A model generated the notes under the pieces. It ran no database searches, was not told the origin of the DNA, and saw nothing but the letters and a program-made list of their open reading frames with translations. The position numbers were made by a program, and so were the translations under genes. From Taenia hydatigena (Eukaryota > Platyhelminthes > Cestoda > Cyclophyllidea > Taeniidae), in contig JADWOT020000010.1 in NCBI GenBank assembly GCA_036345935.2, forward strand, positions 1,415,456-1,479,455: 64,000 nucleotides of DNA. Reading direction: 5' to 3'. Shown piece by piece: positions 13,517 to 25,682 of this stretch (position 1 is its first letter; each line of letters opens with the position of its first letter).

Positions 13517-13542
13517 AAATAAAATAAAATAAAATATAAAAG
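13517..13542 (+). repeat. Short (AAAAT)n tract
   Basis: AAAAT is repeated several times, followed by a looser A-rich run to about 13556. It lies just inside the block that is missing from the left arm of palindrome A. Confidence 0.8.
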
Positions 13543-13744
13543 TGAAAATAAAATAAGCATGAAAAATTAATGGATCCCTGATGTTTCTTATGCCTTTAGA
13601 AGGTTATGTTCTCAAACAGGAGTTGAGACGGATATGCATCCATCTGTTCAGCTGTTGCAGATCTCCACAACAACCGCACAGATCCACCCTTTTTCAACAG
13701 TGCATTGAGAACACTAGTGTGCTTCTGACGGCTATCCAATCTGA

Positions 13745-14116
13745 AAACATTTCCTTGCATTTGTATCGCCAGGTGCGGTGACTATGGCCCAAAATGGCAG
13801 AAACTTACGACAGCTACCGGTGGCTACGTCGATCGCCTTTAATAGGCATGAGATGTAGCGCCTTAATGATACAGCCCTTGCATTCTCACAATTATCACCG
13901 TTTCCGGGAGCCTTTCCTCTAAGTTGCGCTGAACATATCTTGGCGTTACTGATGGCGCCGTTCAACTGGCAGCACCTCATGCTGCCAAACCAGCAGTCCT
14001 CTGGCAAAGAAAATGAAAGTCCCCAATTCCATTCGAGTGGGGCTAAAGTGCCTGCATTATCAGACACTACGTCCAACGGCAGGGATTTTAGGTCGTCTGA
14101 TGTTCTTTACTTCTGA
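13745..14116 (+). pseudogene. Coding-like S/Q/P-rich segment with one in-frame stop
   Basis: One plus-strand frame runs 124 codons to TGA at 14114-14116, broken only by a TAG at 13856-13858. The peptide around the TAG reads sensibly on both sides (MAQNGRNLRQLPVATSIAF before, LNDTALAFSQLSPFPGAFP after). It ends in a Ser/Gln/Asn-rich tail containing PNQQSSGKENESPQFHS. Upstream, the same frame has more stops but still shows a Ser/Thr/Gln stretch at about 13630-13700. The family is not recognised. It may be the decayed continuation of the exon at 13276. The antisense frame of 114 codons over the same bases looks like its shadow. The block is missing from the other arm of palindrome A. Confidence 0.4.
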
Positions 14117-16345
14117 TTTCCCAAAAAGTCGCGCTCAGCTCTTCCCAATTTGACTTAGTGATTTCATGCTCTGTTTCCTTTTGTCCCCACCACTGGTGAG
14201 TATTTACGAATTCATCTTTGTATTAGCCCTCATCTCACCTTAGACGTGAGCGAATGACAAGGAATTTCAAAAGCTTCAACTTGTTAATCCATCATTTTCT
14301 GCTAGATTTTGGTGCAATGGACTCACTTAATCTTGCTCGCCGTTCGGACAATTGATTGTGTGGAGGGGGGTTTGTGGACAAAGTAACAAACCAGAGGAAA
14401 TGTTCTCATATATTGGATTAAATGTCCTAAAAACGTCCACATTCACTGCCGATCGCAGGTCCGGTTAGCTATGACGAATCCGTGGGTGCATGGAACGCGA
14501 TGCGTGCCAGGAATGGCCATGTTGTGGGAAGGTAAACATTAAGGACTAAGCTGCAGTTAGAGGCAGTTCTTTTATAAACTACTGCTCTTAACGAACATAG
14601 TAACACCTGCTAGTGTGCCTTTCTAAATGTATTTATTTCCTAGCAATTGATCAAAACCAATGTGTCTCACACTTTGCGTTGTTCAGCAGATAGTTGATTG
14701 ATTATCATCTTTTGTGAAATCTGTACCAATTACGCAAATTGGCATATTTGTCTAAGAGTAAGTAATCTGTTGCATCTTAAGCATTCCGTTATGCTTCGGC
14801 TTTTAATTAAAATAATTTTTTTAGGTTTTTCGTACTCTTGCGCGAGGTCTCGTATGCCACTTATTTGCGTTTGCATGGGTGTCATTGATCTATTTGGCTT
14901 TTGACCTTACCAAAGTTAATTTCTAAATTTCCTATACCTCTGTTGTGTTGCATGGCTGTCACCTTGTGTGATTGCAGTGGATTCAGCGCAGCCTTACAGA
15001 GATTTACACACCAAGCGCCACTACCAAGTTGGTCAGTAAAGGACGGCAATGAGTGCTGGTGTTGAGCCATGGCCTTAGGATTTTCTACAAAGTTCCTGCT
15101 GAATCAGCCAACTTTGTCAATTCGTTGGCTCCTAATGCAACAAGTTGTAGAAAAGGCGGATTTTAAGAGAACGACATTGTGAACAGTTTGCGAATTATTA
15201 AGGCCAGCGGCCTGAAAACCTTTTCCTACCCATCCGCAATATTAGAAAAGGCAATGCTTCGGGAACTTGTGCTACTTCAATAAAATGCCTTAGTGTATCT
15301 TAACATAGCAAAGCATTATAATAAATTTTATTAAGCACCCAAGTATTCTGCATAAATATCCACTTAAAGCGCAAAAATAGCCGCATTTTGCCTGCATCCA
15401 CTCTTCGATGCGCCTATTTTATGCTGCATAAATCTTGCTTTGAATCATTACATTACCGCGAAGTAGCTTTCCTTCGATTCTTTAAATTGTGTGCTGCTTT
15501 TTGGTTGCCAAACATAAAAGGGGTGTTATCAGCTTCCCTTTAAGTTCATGGTTTAGCAATTCGTGCCATTACTTACAAGCTGCTTCCTCAACGTCCCCTT
15601 CCCCGTAGATATTATAACCCTATTTAAGCAGATGCGTCACTCAGGTCAACAAGTGTCATGATTCGCCATTAAAAGGAATACTTTGTGTGTTCGAAAGTAA
15701 GGCATCCCCATTGTGGTAAAACGGCAAAAGCGAAGCATATCTGATCATGTTTAGATACTGTTGCTTCTGCTGAAAATGTTCATTCTTGTTTTCGCAGAAC
15801 TCAGCTCTAGATTGTCTAGCTAACGAGGCGCAGAACATATGAAAAAAGATGTAAGAAGCCCAATTACTGACACGATGCAGAGATCATGACCTGCCTCTGT
15901 GGTTTGTAATGCATGGGTATAGGTGATCGTATGCATTTGCATGAAGTTAGTCAAGTATTTTAACATTGGACGAATCTGCGAACCCTACTTATCTGCAATC
16001 AGTCAAAGGTGTCTGTCAACGATGTCAAATAATCTTAATACTACGTCAACTCTGGTCTATTTAGCTTTTTTAATAGTGGATTTGGAGACATTTTGCGTGT
16101 TTCAGTTTGGTGTACTAGTTCTTAACTGTGCATCCTCATATTTAAATGCACAGGTAATTTTGTTTATGCAAAGTAAAATATGAAATTCAAGTCTCACGAG
16201 TGAGATCCGCTTAGGAGATCGGCGCTACGAATATCGCAAATGGTATCTGGTCACTAAAGTTCAGAAGAAATGAGCCAAGGTCAGGATCCGCACAGACCAG
16301 AAAGTAAGACCATGGAAATTCTAACAGCGTCAAGTAAGAGATGTC

Positions 16346-16978
16346 TTGTGGTTTTGCATGAGGACTTCTTGTGCTTTTAAAGGAGCAAGGGAACTGCCAA
16401 AGCAGGAATCTGTGGCCCCAGACGCCCCAAGTGGAAGTTCCAACGATGAGATGGACGACGAGAGAAGGTTAATCCAAGCACTTATGACCAACCCGGAAGA
16501 CGAGATTAATTTCCTCGAGGAGATAAAAGTAAATATGCGGTTTTTGAATTATCACGTCTGTCTTAAATTTAGTGGCGATTTCTTTACCTATGCCACCACG
16601 TATTTGCCTTAGAAGATGCTCAAGGACAATGACTCCCAACTAACCCACATGTTCGGTGGGAATGTCATCAAGAACCCATTAGTACCTGACCGAGCAGCGC
16701 AATTGGGATACCTCATGGATTTGCTCTGTACGCGGCTGTGGTATAAAGCTATGCAAACTATGTGCCCATCATGAGGAAGTTTGTATGCTAGTGCACTATT
16801 CTATTTGTGGAAGATAACTTCCCTCCTTCTGAGCAATCCTGCTAAATGCTTGGTTTATATTCTTGTGGAAGGCGAGAAGAAAGCTGATGGTGAATACAAA
16901 TGTGCTAAGTGTGTCAAAGTGTATAACAACTTGGATGTCATGCACCAACACCGATGGCTCACACCTAAGGTGGAGTAG
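16346..16978 (+). pseudogene. Zinc-finger unit body (finger a), right arm, broken
   Basis: One frame spans 211 codons, interrupted by TAG at 16610-16612 and a TGA shortly before 16781. In order it contains an acidic segment with SGSSNDEMDDERRLIQALM; a hydrophobic helical region (FLNYHVCLKFSGDFFTYATT); a segment with NVIKNPLVPDRAAQLGYLM; the conserved motif EGEKKA; and a finger Tyr-Lys-Cys-x2-Cys-x12-His. The last ligand His is replaced where the finger runs into unrelated sequence (TPKVE, stop). A good acceptor, CTTTTAAAG, precedes GARELPKQE. The same frame is aligned in copies at 27.6-28.2 kb and 30.0-30.3 kb, which shows it was once protein-coding. No named family is recognised. Confidence 0.6.
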
Positions 16979-17165
16979 CAAAGCACCATACCAAAAAAAG
17001 TGTCAAATAGACAAGTTTGCGAGAGACTTTAAAGGGAATAAGCATCACCTTATTATAGAGGCATCGTCGCATCGAAGAAGCGCGAAATTCCTGTTAAAGA
17101 AGCAGTCACAAAGAGCATTTTATGTATACACATGTGCCAGCACCTAGATACACTTTCTCTTAAGT

Positions 17166-17360
17166 CTAGCTGGTAGGATTCGGAGCATCCTCTTCCCCAT
17201 CTGCATTGGGATTGAGTGCAGCACGCATGAGGCGAGCACGCAACCGACAAATGATTTCGCGTTCAGTTGGGTGCTCCTGTTCTGTGTGTGATAACATCAC
17301 ATCCAACCGGTCAAAAGTGGATCCGCAAACACTACAGCGGTACTCTATCTTGCGCCTTTT
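17166..17360 (-). CDS. C2H2 zinc-finger exon (finger b), right arm
   Basis: This is an exact counterpart of 6823-7017 on the opposite strand, with an intact frame, both Cys and both His ligands, and the acidic end. Against the older copy at 29658 I count about 7 silent and 10 replacement codon differences over some 58 codons, with all zinc ligands kept. That suggests past constraint. It points toward the body of the unit at 16346-16978, which is on the other strand. Confidence 0.5.
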   Translation of the reverse strand, partial: KRRKIEYRCSVCGSTFDRLDVMLSHTEQEHPTEREIICRLRARLMRAALNPNADGEEDAPNPTS

Positions 17361-17439
17361 TCAGGAGGACATCCTTCCACCTCTTTGGACATAGAGGACT
17401 GAGAAGGCCCTAGGCCCTCAGGTCTTTCCAGTGATCTCA

Positions 17440-17730
17440 AAACTTCTTGAATTGATGGCGCAGAGTCGATGATGAGCAAAGCAGACCACGGTCTCACTAA
17501 TTTGTAGATTGAGCACACATTGCGGCATTATTTCTTCCGCACTCAATTCTCCCTCAATCGTTACGCAAGAGTCGCCAGTCCGACCAAGTCTGTCTACGAT
17601 CGGTCACACCTATACCCGATCTGATGAGAGAGGTGTCGACACATCTCGGGAGGTTGTTCGGATATCCTGCGCCTACATGATTGCGTGCACATCGAAAATG
17701 ACGTGTGGTCGGCGTCATGCTCATTTAGAA
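17440..17730 (-). repeat. Zinc-finger unit flank block, right arm
   Basis: This is the near-identical inverted copy of 6450-6740. Its 100-codon frame on this side exists only because the arms are recent copies. The frame is not kept in the older copy at 51.7 kb, so it is not called as a gene. Confidence 0.65.
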
Positions 17731-20700
17731 CATAATAGCTTTTCAGGGATAATTGGGTGGCGAATGGGTGAAAACGACATGCAAAGTAGTCATTCGTATC
17801 TATTTGAGTAATGGAATGAGTGTCTGTCGATGGGACAGGAAGTCTATGTCAATTTAGAGGGTAAGGAAAATGTAAAAGAATCTCAAGAGGCAGAACATGA
17901 GGTGGATCCAATGACAGCTGCGCCCTTATCGAAAGGATGTCATCGCCTCTTAATCGGCTTAGGATTGTAGTCAAATTGGCTGCGTTAACGTATATGTAGT
18001 TGGGTAGGCGCGATCAGTTCACAGTGAAACAACTTTACTACCCATTCAAATTAAGGTGATCTGGTGTATTTCAGTCAGAATACGTAATGATTCCGTAAGT
18101 CGATATTACAAATGATTGTTTTAGGGATTTTTTGTGAGTTACTCCTAAAATGACTTCTCATTTGCATAGGATGCCATTTGTTTTGTGGTAAGAAGAAGTT
18201 CTCGATTTACTCTGTCGTCCTGCGACCCGCTTCTCCAGTCCTCGGGTGAAGCTCTGCTTAACAAATTCATAGCCATTAGCTGCGCTGTCATAGGCGTAGA
18301 ATTGTCTATGCAGAAGCATTGAAGTCAAACTGTTGGAAATAGCCAAAGTGTTACAAGAATCTCAGGAATGGCCGCAGAAAGTGAAGTCAGAAGAAGTGAA
18401 ACCTCAGCACATGAATGTTTGCTTCAATGTTAGAGTAACGGATGCAGTGTTGCACGACAGTGCAGCAGGTGACTATGGTAACGTTGAGCAGAGTGCGACA
18501 AATGTAGATGAGATGATTTGACGGAAAAATAAACATCGACTAGTGGAAATGTGGGTTATTGAGGCACGGGTTACCAGAATGGCTGGAGATTAGTGGATCA
18601 GCGTGCAAAGTGTGTGGACGGATTTTTACGATGCTGACTGATTTTGGGTTGATGGTTTGATGCAACGACATCTTTTAAAGTACTGTTAAAAATGTCTTGC
18701 CTAACTATGCATGTAGGCAGATGAGGGGGTGGAATTGTGGACAAATGCAGATAAGTGCGAAGTGGAATCATGCAAACAAGCGAATAAGCACAGCAATGTG
18801 TAGGGAAAAGCAAATATGGCAGAATTATGCCAATTTACTTTATGTAAAATCAAGAGCCAAAATGCTGTAATGTGACTGGAGACGGCTTGTCCATTTCGCC
18901 CTTATTGAGCATCAGTGTGACAGCACAAGCAAAAGTCTTGTTAAAATGAGAGAGTACCAAACGAACTACTAAGATGTCAAATTAAGAGCGGCAGTCCTCG
19001 TGGTGGTGACATGATAATGGGCATTTCACATGTTTGGTTGTAAAAAAGTAGATGGAGTACAGTCGCGACCTCTTGGCTCTCGAATACGTAACAGGCATGG
19101 ATCACCAGATATTTGAGTTTACTGTAATCTCCCCTCCGAAGCGGCGCATTTGAGATGTCTCTATTCAGGTCTCTCCTCTTGTCTCCCCAGCACATCCCGA
19201 TGGCAGATTGCAGAAGCTGTGCTGGGTTGTACGACGCCAAGAGCTATGAATTGGATGCCAATAATCGTAGGTCATTGTCGGGACTAGCATCCATCAATTA
19301 GGACATCACAATGAGGGATCGAGTAGCCGTCGTCCACCAGACCTGATTTCCGCGTGCACAGCAGACGAAAATAGACACGAAATAAAGAGGAAACGAAGCA
19401 AGCTAAATTCTAAGATTAACTGCTGGCTCGCTCAGCAGATTCCTTGTTCAATGCCACACAGAGCCAAATAATAATGAGACTACTACCAGCATCACGATAT
19501 CGCACTGCAACTTGCCTGCTAATGCTTGTGCAGTAGGTTGACATGGGGCCCATCGGTTCTCTCTTGCTCACATTTGTTACCCATAAGGCCTCTTCCCTCG
19601 GTAATGCTAGGGAAACAGGTCATAAACATGCTGCGAATCGTGGCGTTTGCTTGTTGGATATAGGCGAATGGAGTGATGTGGGAGGTTAACTGGACCTATG
19701 TGCGAATGATTCACCCAAGGATTGTGCACAACCCGAGACAACGTCGCATGTGCCATGTTAGGTGTTCGAACTGTGCAGAACGATCAGGACAGTGTTATCG
19801 CTATCAGATGTCGCCCCTAACTGTACGCCTTTATACACGTTTACCATTTCTAAATAGTAGGCACATTTTTAGATTAGGGTAGATGTCCTGAGTCTCGCAT
19901 TGGTGCAAGTGATATGAGCCGTGCGGCGTGTTGCACATTGCGTGAGAGTTGACTGCCCTGCAGACACGCCGTGAACGCACCACGGATTCACACGTTAACC
20001 TTGGCCTTTGGCTGACCAAGCATGGGCATTTGTGTCACGATTATATTACGTCTGACCAATGTGGCAACTGATGGGAAGGATACAATTAAAAGGCGCCACA
20101 GTCTATCATGTTAAGGAAACCGTCATGCTGATGGACAATTCGCCAGAAAGTCACATTCTGTTTTCAGGCAATACTACCGGTAATTGCCAACAGAGTCTGA
20201 GCTGAAGCAGGCGCTCTCGACCGCTTACAACACTTCAGCCTTCCAGTCTCTACTGCGTTTCTACATCGCAGTGCAGCGTCAAGCGTCCTTTGGCTTCGTG
20301 CAGTGTGTTCGAAATGTCACGCGACCAGAATCAAGCGTGAAATTTTCCTCCTTGCTTAACGAATGCATATTTTAGATCACGAATTTGCTACATGGTGTTG
20401 GCATGAACACTTGTTAAGACCTATTATGCAGCAGTAACAAGGCCAATATCTCAAGTGTGCTCTGTGCGGTGAGTTGTAGCTTGCGTGCGCTAGGCCAATG
20501 CATTGATTTCGATAACAAGAAGAGCCTTGATCCTGCTCACTGTTCTGAGTGGTAAGATGGTCTCATGTAATTGTCGTGTCGATGGCCCCGCATTCCACTC
20601 CTTCCACAACAGCGTGGGCTAGTAGGCTTTGAAGGATGTAGAATTTCTCTACACAGACCACAGAACTTTTTGCTAATCTCATCGTATTAACGTCACTTAG

Positions 20701-21633
20701 TGAAGCCTTTTGTAAATCAACTGGCCTGCCGATGTTTTGCAGTGGTGGGACCGTGTCAACTAACTCTCATCGCGAAGATTAGCATTCATCGTGCGTTTTA
20801 TCCAAGTCTCTTTGTTAGTACACATGCCACTTGGGCCGTGCTTTCAAACATTAAAGTGCGTTTGCATGGTACGTAACAGCACTTCAATTAATCTTCTGCC
20901 TATCTTGGAATGAAAAAACCAATGAAATCCTTTGTTTTATGGGGATTTTGCGGCATCCATAAAGGATTATGCAAAGATCAGGACATTTGAGGGCCGCGCC
21001 GATTTCGCATCATACTAAACGTAAATAAATAAAATTAAAATAAATGGAAACATGAATCTCCTCTACATCGCCGGAGGTCTTTGACGTAAGTTTGTTTGTT
21101 CTCACTACAGCTGCTTATCAAGTTTTGCGCACATAATGTGCTATATTGAAGCATACCAATGCAAGGAGAGAAGAATCCAATTTTGTTCAAACAATTGGGG
21201 TTAAGACAGGCCAACTAGACACAATAAAAGCTAATTGCGTGCCTATTTTTCTCACATCACCTTGCATTGCTAAAATTTAATTTAGCATCAGCAGCAACAA
21301 AGGGCTACCATAAGTAGCTAACAAAGTTATGTATTTTGAGGAGTGCAAAAACCGTCAATTATTCGTAAAGTTGATGTTGAGATGATCAGAGCGTGAATCA
21401 TTTGTAATAAGTGCCATAGCAACTTGGGGATAATTATCAAAACTTTATTCAAATATTGGCTGATTAAGTTTACGTCTAGTAGCTGACTGAGCTTCACAGA
21501 CGCACACTTCGGTTCTTTAATGATAAGGAGAACTTTGGCCACATTGGTCTGTGCCCGAACATAAACACAGCCTAATCCGATGTATGTGGATGTGTTGGCG
21601 CATATTTGGCGATGTTTTGTCACTGCGTCATAA

Positions 21634-21733
21634 NNNNNNNNNNNNNNNNNNNNNNNNNNNNNNNNNNNNNNNNNNNNNNNNNNNNNNNNNNNNNNNNNNN
21701 NNNNNNNNNNNNNNNNNNNNNNNNNNNNNNNNN
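21634..21733. other. Assembly gap, 100 N
   Basis: Exactly 100 undetermined bases, the usual placeholder for a gap of unknown size. The left flank is the end of palindrome A and the right flank the start of palindrome B. Both are interrupted while still matching their partners. Confidence 0.99.
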
Positions 21734-22559
21734 TATCGTATTTCAAGTTGTGTGATAATATATATACAGCAGTTCGCCACAGGAGCAAATTAGTACTGCC
21801 TTGTACACAGTTAGAGAACCACATGCTTCCCTTCTAAACTACATTATAAAGAGTGCGAGAGTGCTGGACATGGGGAATCAAGACATTGTGAGTGGCAAAC
21901 TAACTTCATGCCTTGATGAGCTGCTTAAGGGATTGTACATAATCCCAAACATCATCTCGCAGACGATGTTCACTAGTGCGAAATAACCAGAACGATCATC
22001 GTGAACTTTGTGCCATGACTACCAATTCTAAATGACGAAGGCATTTTTGAACGAAGACAGATGCTTTACAGTTGAACTGGGCCGTGTGTGGCACGTGAAG
22101 TGATAGATGGCCGTATCTGAGACACGTCAAGTCCGCATTACGGATATATATGCTTAATGTAGGCCAAACAGAAATCATGGCCGAGATCTCTCCGTTCAAG
22201 GTGCACTGCTTTCATGCGAAGCAGTCAGGTTTGATTATTTAGCTAAATGATGGGCTCCTATTGTTCGCTAAACACATGAGCTCATACCTCATGACTTGCA
22301 CTTTGCACTGAAAACCAAGGCGTGGGAAATTGAGAGGAAGGTAGAGAGGGAAGGAAGGGGAGAGGTGAGAGACTGGATAATGTAGCTACATGGTGCAATT
22401 ACGACAGCTTTGCATAAATAACTGCAAACTTTGGAATCATCGCTACGTAGAGCCCATTCACATTATGCTATCCCCTGCGTACTTTGCCATCTAGTCTAAT
22501 CCGCTCAGTCTTTGATCTCAGGCGAGCCGATTAGCTAATTTGAACTAAGACAGCCAACA

Positions 22560-23410
22560 TGAGTGTTTAATTATGCATCGCAAGAGATAACTAGTTGTCA
22601 GTCACTCTGTAGAATTTCGTTTCTCCAAAGGTTTACAATTTTAATTTCGCGTCACTTTAGGCACTCACATCTATGGCGGCTAATTGGCATTTGTAAATGT
22701 GATTCATATTCATCCGCCACTTCTACCTAATATCCACCAACCATTTCGTGGCAGTACAATGCAGGTAGGAAATATTTTGCTTTAACAAGTTCGTCAAAGC
22801 GATTCCAAAAATGCGACTTAGTGAACATCAAGTTTCTGTCCTGATTGCCACATCAAATCAAGCTCACAGGCCTAGTCTACAAATGCTGCCAGGTGTAGCC
22901 CCTTATTTTATAAAGAGTAGCACCAAAATAAATTTATCTCTTAGAATTTGCGGCTAAAATCTCATTGACTCCTACTAAAAGATGGAGCACCCTCCTTTTC
23001 ATTAGCATTGTGGGATCAAATGAGGCCCACAGGAGACAAAGGCGCACCCGCTGAATGATATCTCGTGCACATCCAAGTGGTCAGAAACAAACCTACAGAC
23101 AACGCACCGATAATTTGATATGTGCCTTTCTTTAGTAGAGCACCCTTGCGTCCTTTTAGGCGAATGCAAATGAAGACACACTGATTTCTAAGAACACTTG
23201 GCTTTTTAAATATTTCAAAATTTGATACCGGGGACAAGTTTTCATCTTCAGTGTTTGGTCTTACTTAAAAAGGCACAGCACGGAATATAATTCGAACCCA
23301 ACCACGTGTGCCTTTGTGTGGCGCTGCACTTTCAAAAGCGTGTTAGAACTTGCAATTTCTGTGACGCCAGATATGATGCTGTGTACCTAATTACGCACAA
23401 TACATTTTAA
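22560..23410 (-). pseudogene. Zinc-finger unit remnant in left arm of palindrome B
   Basis: Same-orientation homologue of 26880-27790. The minus strand still shows the end of finger a (RHRNCKF, a stop, then HAFESAAPHKGTRGWVR), which aligns with the better copy at 27.6-27.8 kb (PEGVQHAF). Stops and lost ligands make it non-functional. Confidence 0.55.
22579..23122 (+). other. 544-bp block missing from the right arm of palindrome B
   Basis: In the right arm the flanks join at ATGCATTGC. Here the same flanks are separated by 544 bases, with TGC at both borders. The block itself is homologous to 26890-27430 and more weakly to 50800-51200, so it is old repeat sequence. The right arm therefore most likely lost it by a microhomology deletion. 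Confidence 0.8.
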
Positions 23411-23830
23411 TTCGCCTTCAGACCTTAACTGCTCACATGTCCTTCTCTACATCATCACATCGCATTTTACCCGCGCAATACTTCGTCTTGCCAACGGTCT
23501 CCTCTAGCTACTCAAGCCTGTGTTTGCTCAATCTCTTATACAACTCTGATCTTGCTCTATTTTACCCATTTCGACACTTAACTCCTTTTATGGTTTAATA
23601 GAAATTCTGCATTTTTTGTTTTCTTCACTGTACTTTAGACGATTTTCTCCAATTGATTTGGTCCTTCTTTGTTCCATATTCACGACTCAAAAAGCCTATG
23701 GTTTCATCATTGTAGTCTCGGGACATTTAAATCTATCCCTTTATTTCCAACGTGATGATCCCAGTGCTTGAGTAGTACGGCATGCTTACTGAGAGCGCAA
23801 GCTTTACCTCATGCCATCTTAGCCACACCG
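23400..23830 (+). repeat. Dispersed repeat E, copy 1 (C+T-rich)
   Basis: The tract is rich in C and T, poor in G, and ends in GATGATCCCA and GGCATGCTTAC. It is homologous to 26450-26730 in the same orientation (TCATGATCCCA, GGCATACTTAC). It follows the zinc-finger remnant here but precedes it at 26.9 kb, so the blocks have been shuffled. Confidence 0.6.
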
Positions 23831-25652
23831 ACCAATTACATTTCGCATTTATGCCATCTCCCGAGGGTAGCACACACTTCCATTGGTTTGGGTGCAAACC
23901 AAGTCACGATCATACTTTTGCCTTTCTTCTGCCAACCACTCCCTTGGAAATGAATTTCGAGCGCTTACAGCAAAACGCACTGATCATGCTTTGCCTTTGA
24001 AGGATTATTCTAACACTGCACGTCAACGCCATTTTGTGGCAGAATCTTTACGACCTTAGTTTAGGTTTGCTTAGGTCGCACACTATCTTGACAGATAAAG
24101 CCGAAGGTAACACTCACTACAGAATCATCAGACACGTGATTTAATACGTTTGCAGCCAAGATCTATCTGCTGGACAGTCAATTCTATCAGAGCTGCGCTG
24201 TTTAGGCAAAAACAATTATTCATAATTATTCGGACTGCTTCAATTCCTGCTCGGATGCCAAGTATAATGTGATTATATTTAATTAATTTCAACCCACTTC
24301 AACTTGTACATGTATGAATATGGATCCCGCAAGAGATATTTCTACTCCCAGCTTAATGTTGACGTGCAAATATTCACGACGTCAACGCAAACGAGATATC
24401 TGCGTTACGTCTAAATTAGCCCGAAAGTAAATTCTGCAATCTTGGTATTGCGGATTCTACTTCAGAAATGAAAATAATTGGCAAGGACTCTATGGCCTAA
24501 AAATGCCATGATATGAAATAATTGTATAAATCTTAACTGGCTGTTCACGAAAAGTTGAAGAATTCTCATCAATAAGCTTTTAACAATCCAAACAAAACTG
24601 AGCATTATTTCAGAAAACAAAATGGTCATCTCAATTTTAACTCCATTTCACACACCTACACGGATAATGTTAAACTTGCCTATAGCGAGAGTGGGAGCAA
24701 TGTTTGAGAGACCGAATCTCTTCTTTTTAATGAACGGCGAAACATAATCATCCATGCGAGTTCCATACAGGTGAAGCGAATCCAGCGTCCGGTATTAATC
24801 ACAGACCTTACACATAGCACAATGGAACAGCATAACATTTCGCCAACCTATTCAAATGATTGCCTTTTGCATTTGCAACCATGATCGCAATGCATCGTCA
24901 ACAGCTACTCACTAGCCTTGATTTCAATTACTGAGTGGTGTGTCTAGAAGGCTAATTTACCTGGTGAGCGTGGAATAAAGTACTCGTTATTTATGAGGCT
25001 TACCAATGTGGTGAGAGTCTGTTTGGCATAACGCAAGCTTAGTCTCCTCTATAGAAAGCCCAAGACGTGACAGTTGATGATGCCTGATAGAGAAGCAGTC
25101 CAATTTTGCTGAGCCTATAGGTCTTTAAACCTGGCGTTATCATGAAGAGTTTTACAGATGACCAAAGATTGGCTAGCAAACATGCACATGTTTTGCATGG
25201 AGTGGTAATGACACTCGCAGACTGAGACTGTGAAGCAGATAGATGCTTTGAAATGTCACAAACGGAAAACTCAAGAGTGCTTGGCAAATTTAAAGTAATA
25301 AGAGTTTGTTTTTAAAGTATCTTTGGATTAAAAATTTTAACCAAGTATATTAGGTTCTAACATTTTGTCTCTGTCCAGTAAGCGCGAGCTGCAAATGAAT
25401 CGCTAATGCTCTCCTCGACAACGCAGAGAAAGCGTAAAATTTAAAGAGTAGCACCATGATGTTGCATTAATATACATGAAAATGTAGGACTTTCGGGTTT
25501 AGCTAATAAAAACTGCGAAAACCTTTTCTTTGGAACGCAGGATACTTTGAAGCTAGCAACAACTAAATGGACTAATTTGTGCACAGCTCATTATTAGAGT
25601 CAGTAAAAATTGGCATGTCCCCCATGCTGTGGGTTCACTGCGCCGTTTCAAC

Positions 25653-25682
25653 TTTTATAATAAATAAATAATAAATAAGTAA
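25653..25682 (+). repeat. (AATA)n simple repeat, B left arm
   Basis: Imperfect AATA/AAT repeats. The inverted counterpart is at 57222-57249, which shows that the tract predates the duplication. Confidence 0.85.

Larger units (their letters stand above)
13506..14706 (+). other. 1.2 kb block present only in the right arm of palindrome A
   Basis: In the left arm the equivalent bases run straight from TAGCAAAGG to CAAAAGAT. In the right arm 1.2 kb separates them, bordered by a repeated ATC trinucleotide. There are no terminal inverted repeats, no long target duplication and no poly(A) tail at either border, so it does not look like a transposon. A deletion from the left arm through microhomology explains it equally well. 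From 14117 to 14706 I see no gene. Confidence 0.75.
14707..21633 (-). repeat. Palindrome A, right arm, cut by the gap
   Basis: This is the near-identical inverted copy of 2550-9475. It matches up to the last base before the N run, with only two mismatches in the last 11 bases, so the true end of the duplication is missing. At the inner end the match stops at the ATCTTTTGTG sequence at 14707. Here a 1.2 kb segment absent from the left arm intervenes before the match resumes at 13505-13441. Confidence 0.95.

Noticed and set aside
13732..14076. 114-codon minus-strand frame
   Set aside because: It lies antisense to the better plus-strand frame, which has protein-like composition in a single frame; taken as a shadow.
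13506..14706. The 1.2 kb block as a transposon insertion
   Set aside because: No terminal inverted repeats, no poly(A) at an end and only a trinucleotide repeated at the borders.
18977..19240. 87-codon frame conserved in both palindrome A arms (also 4943-5206)
   Set aside because: Conservation between arms reflects recent copying, not selection; no domain or splice context.
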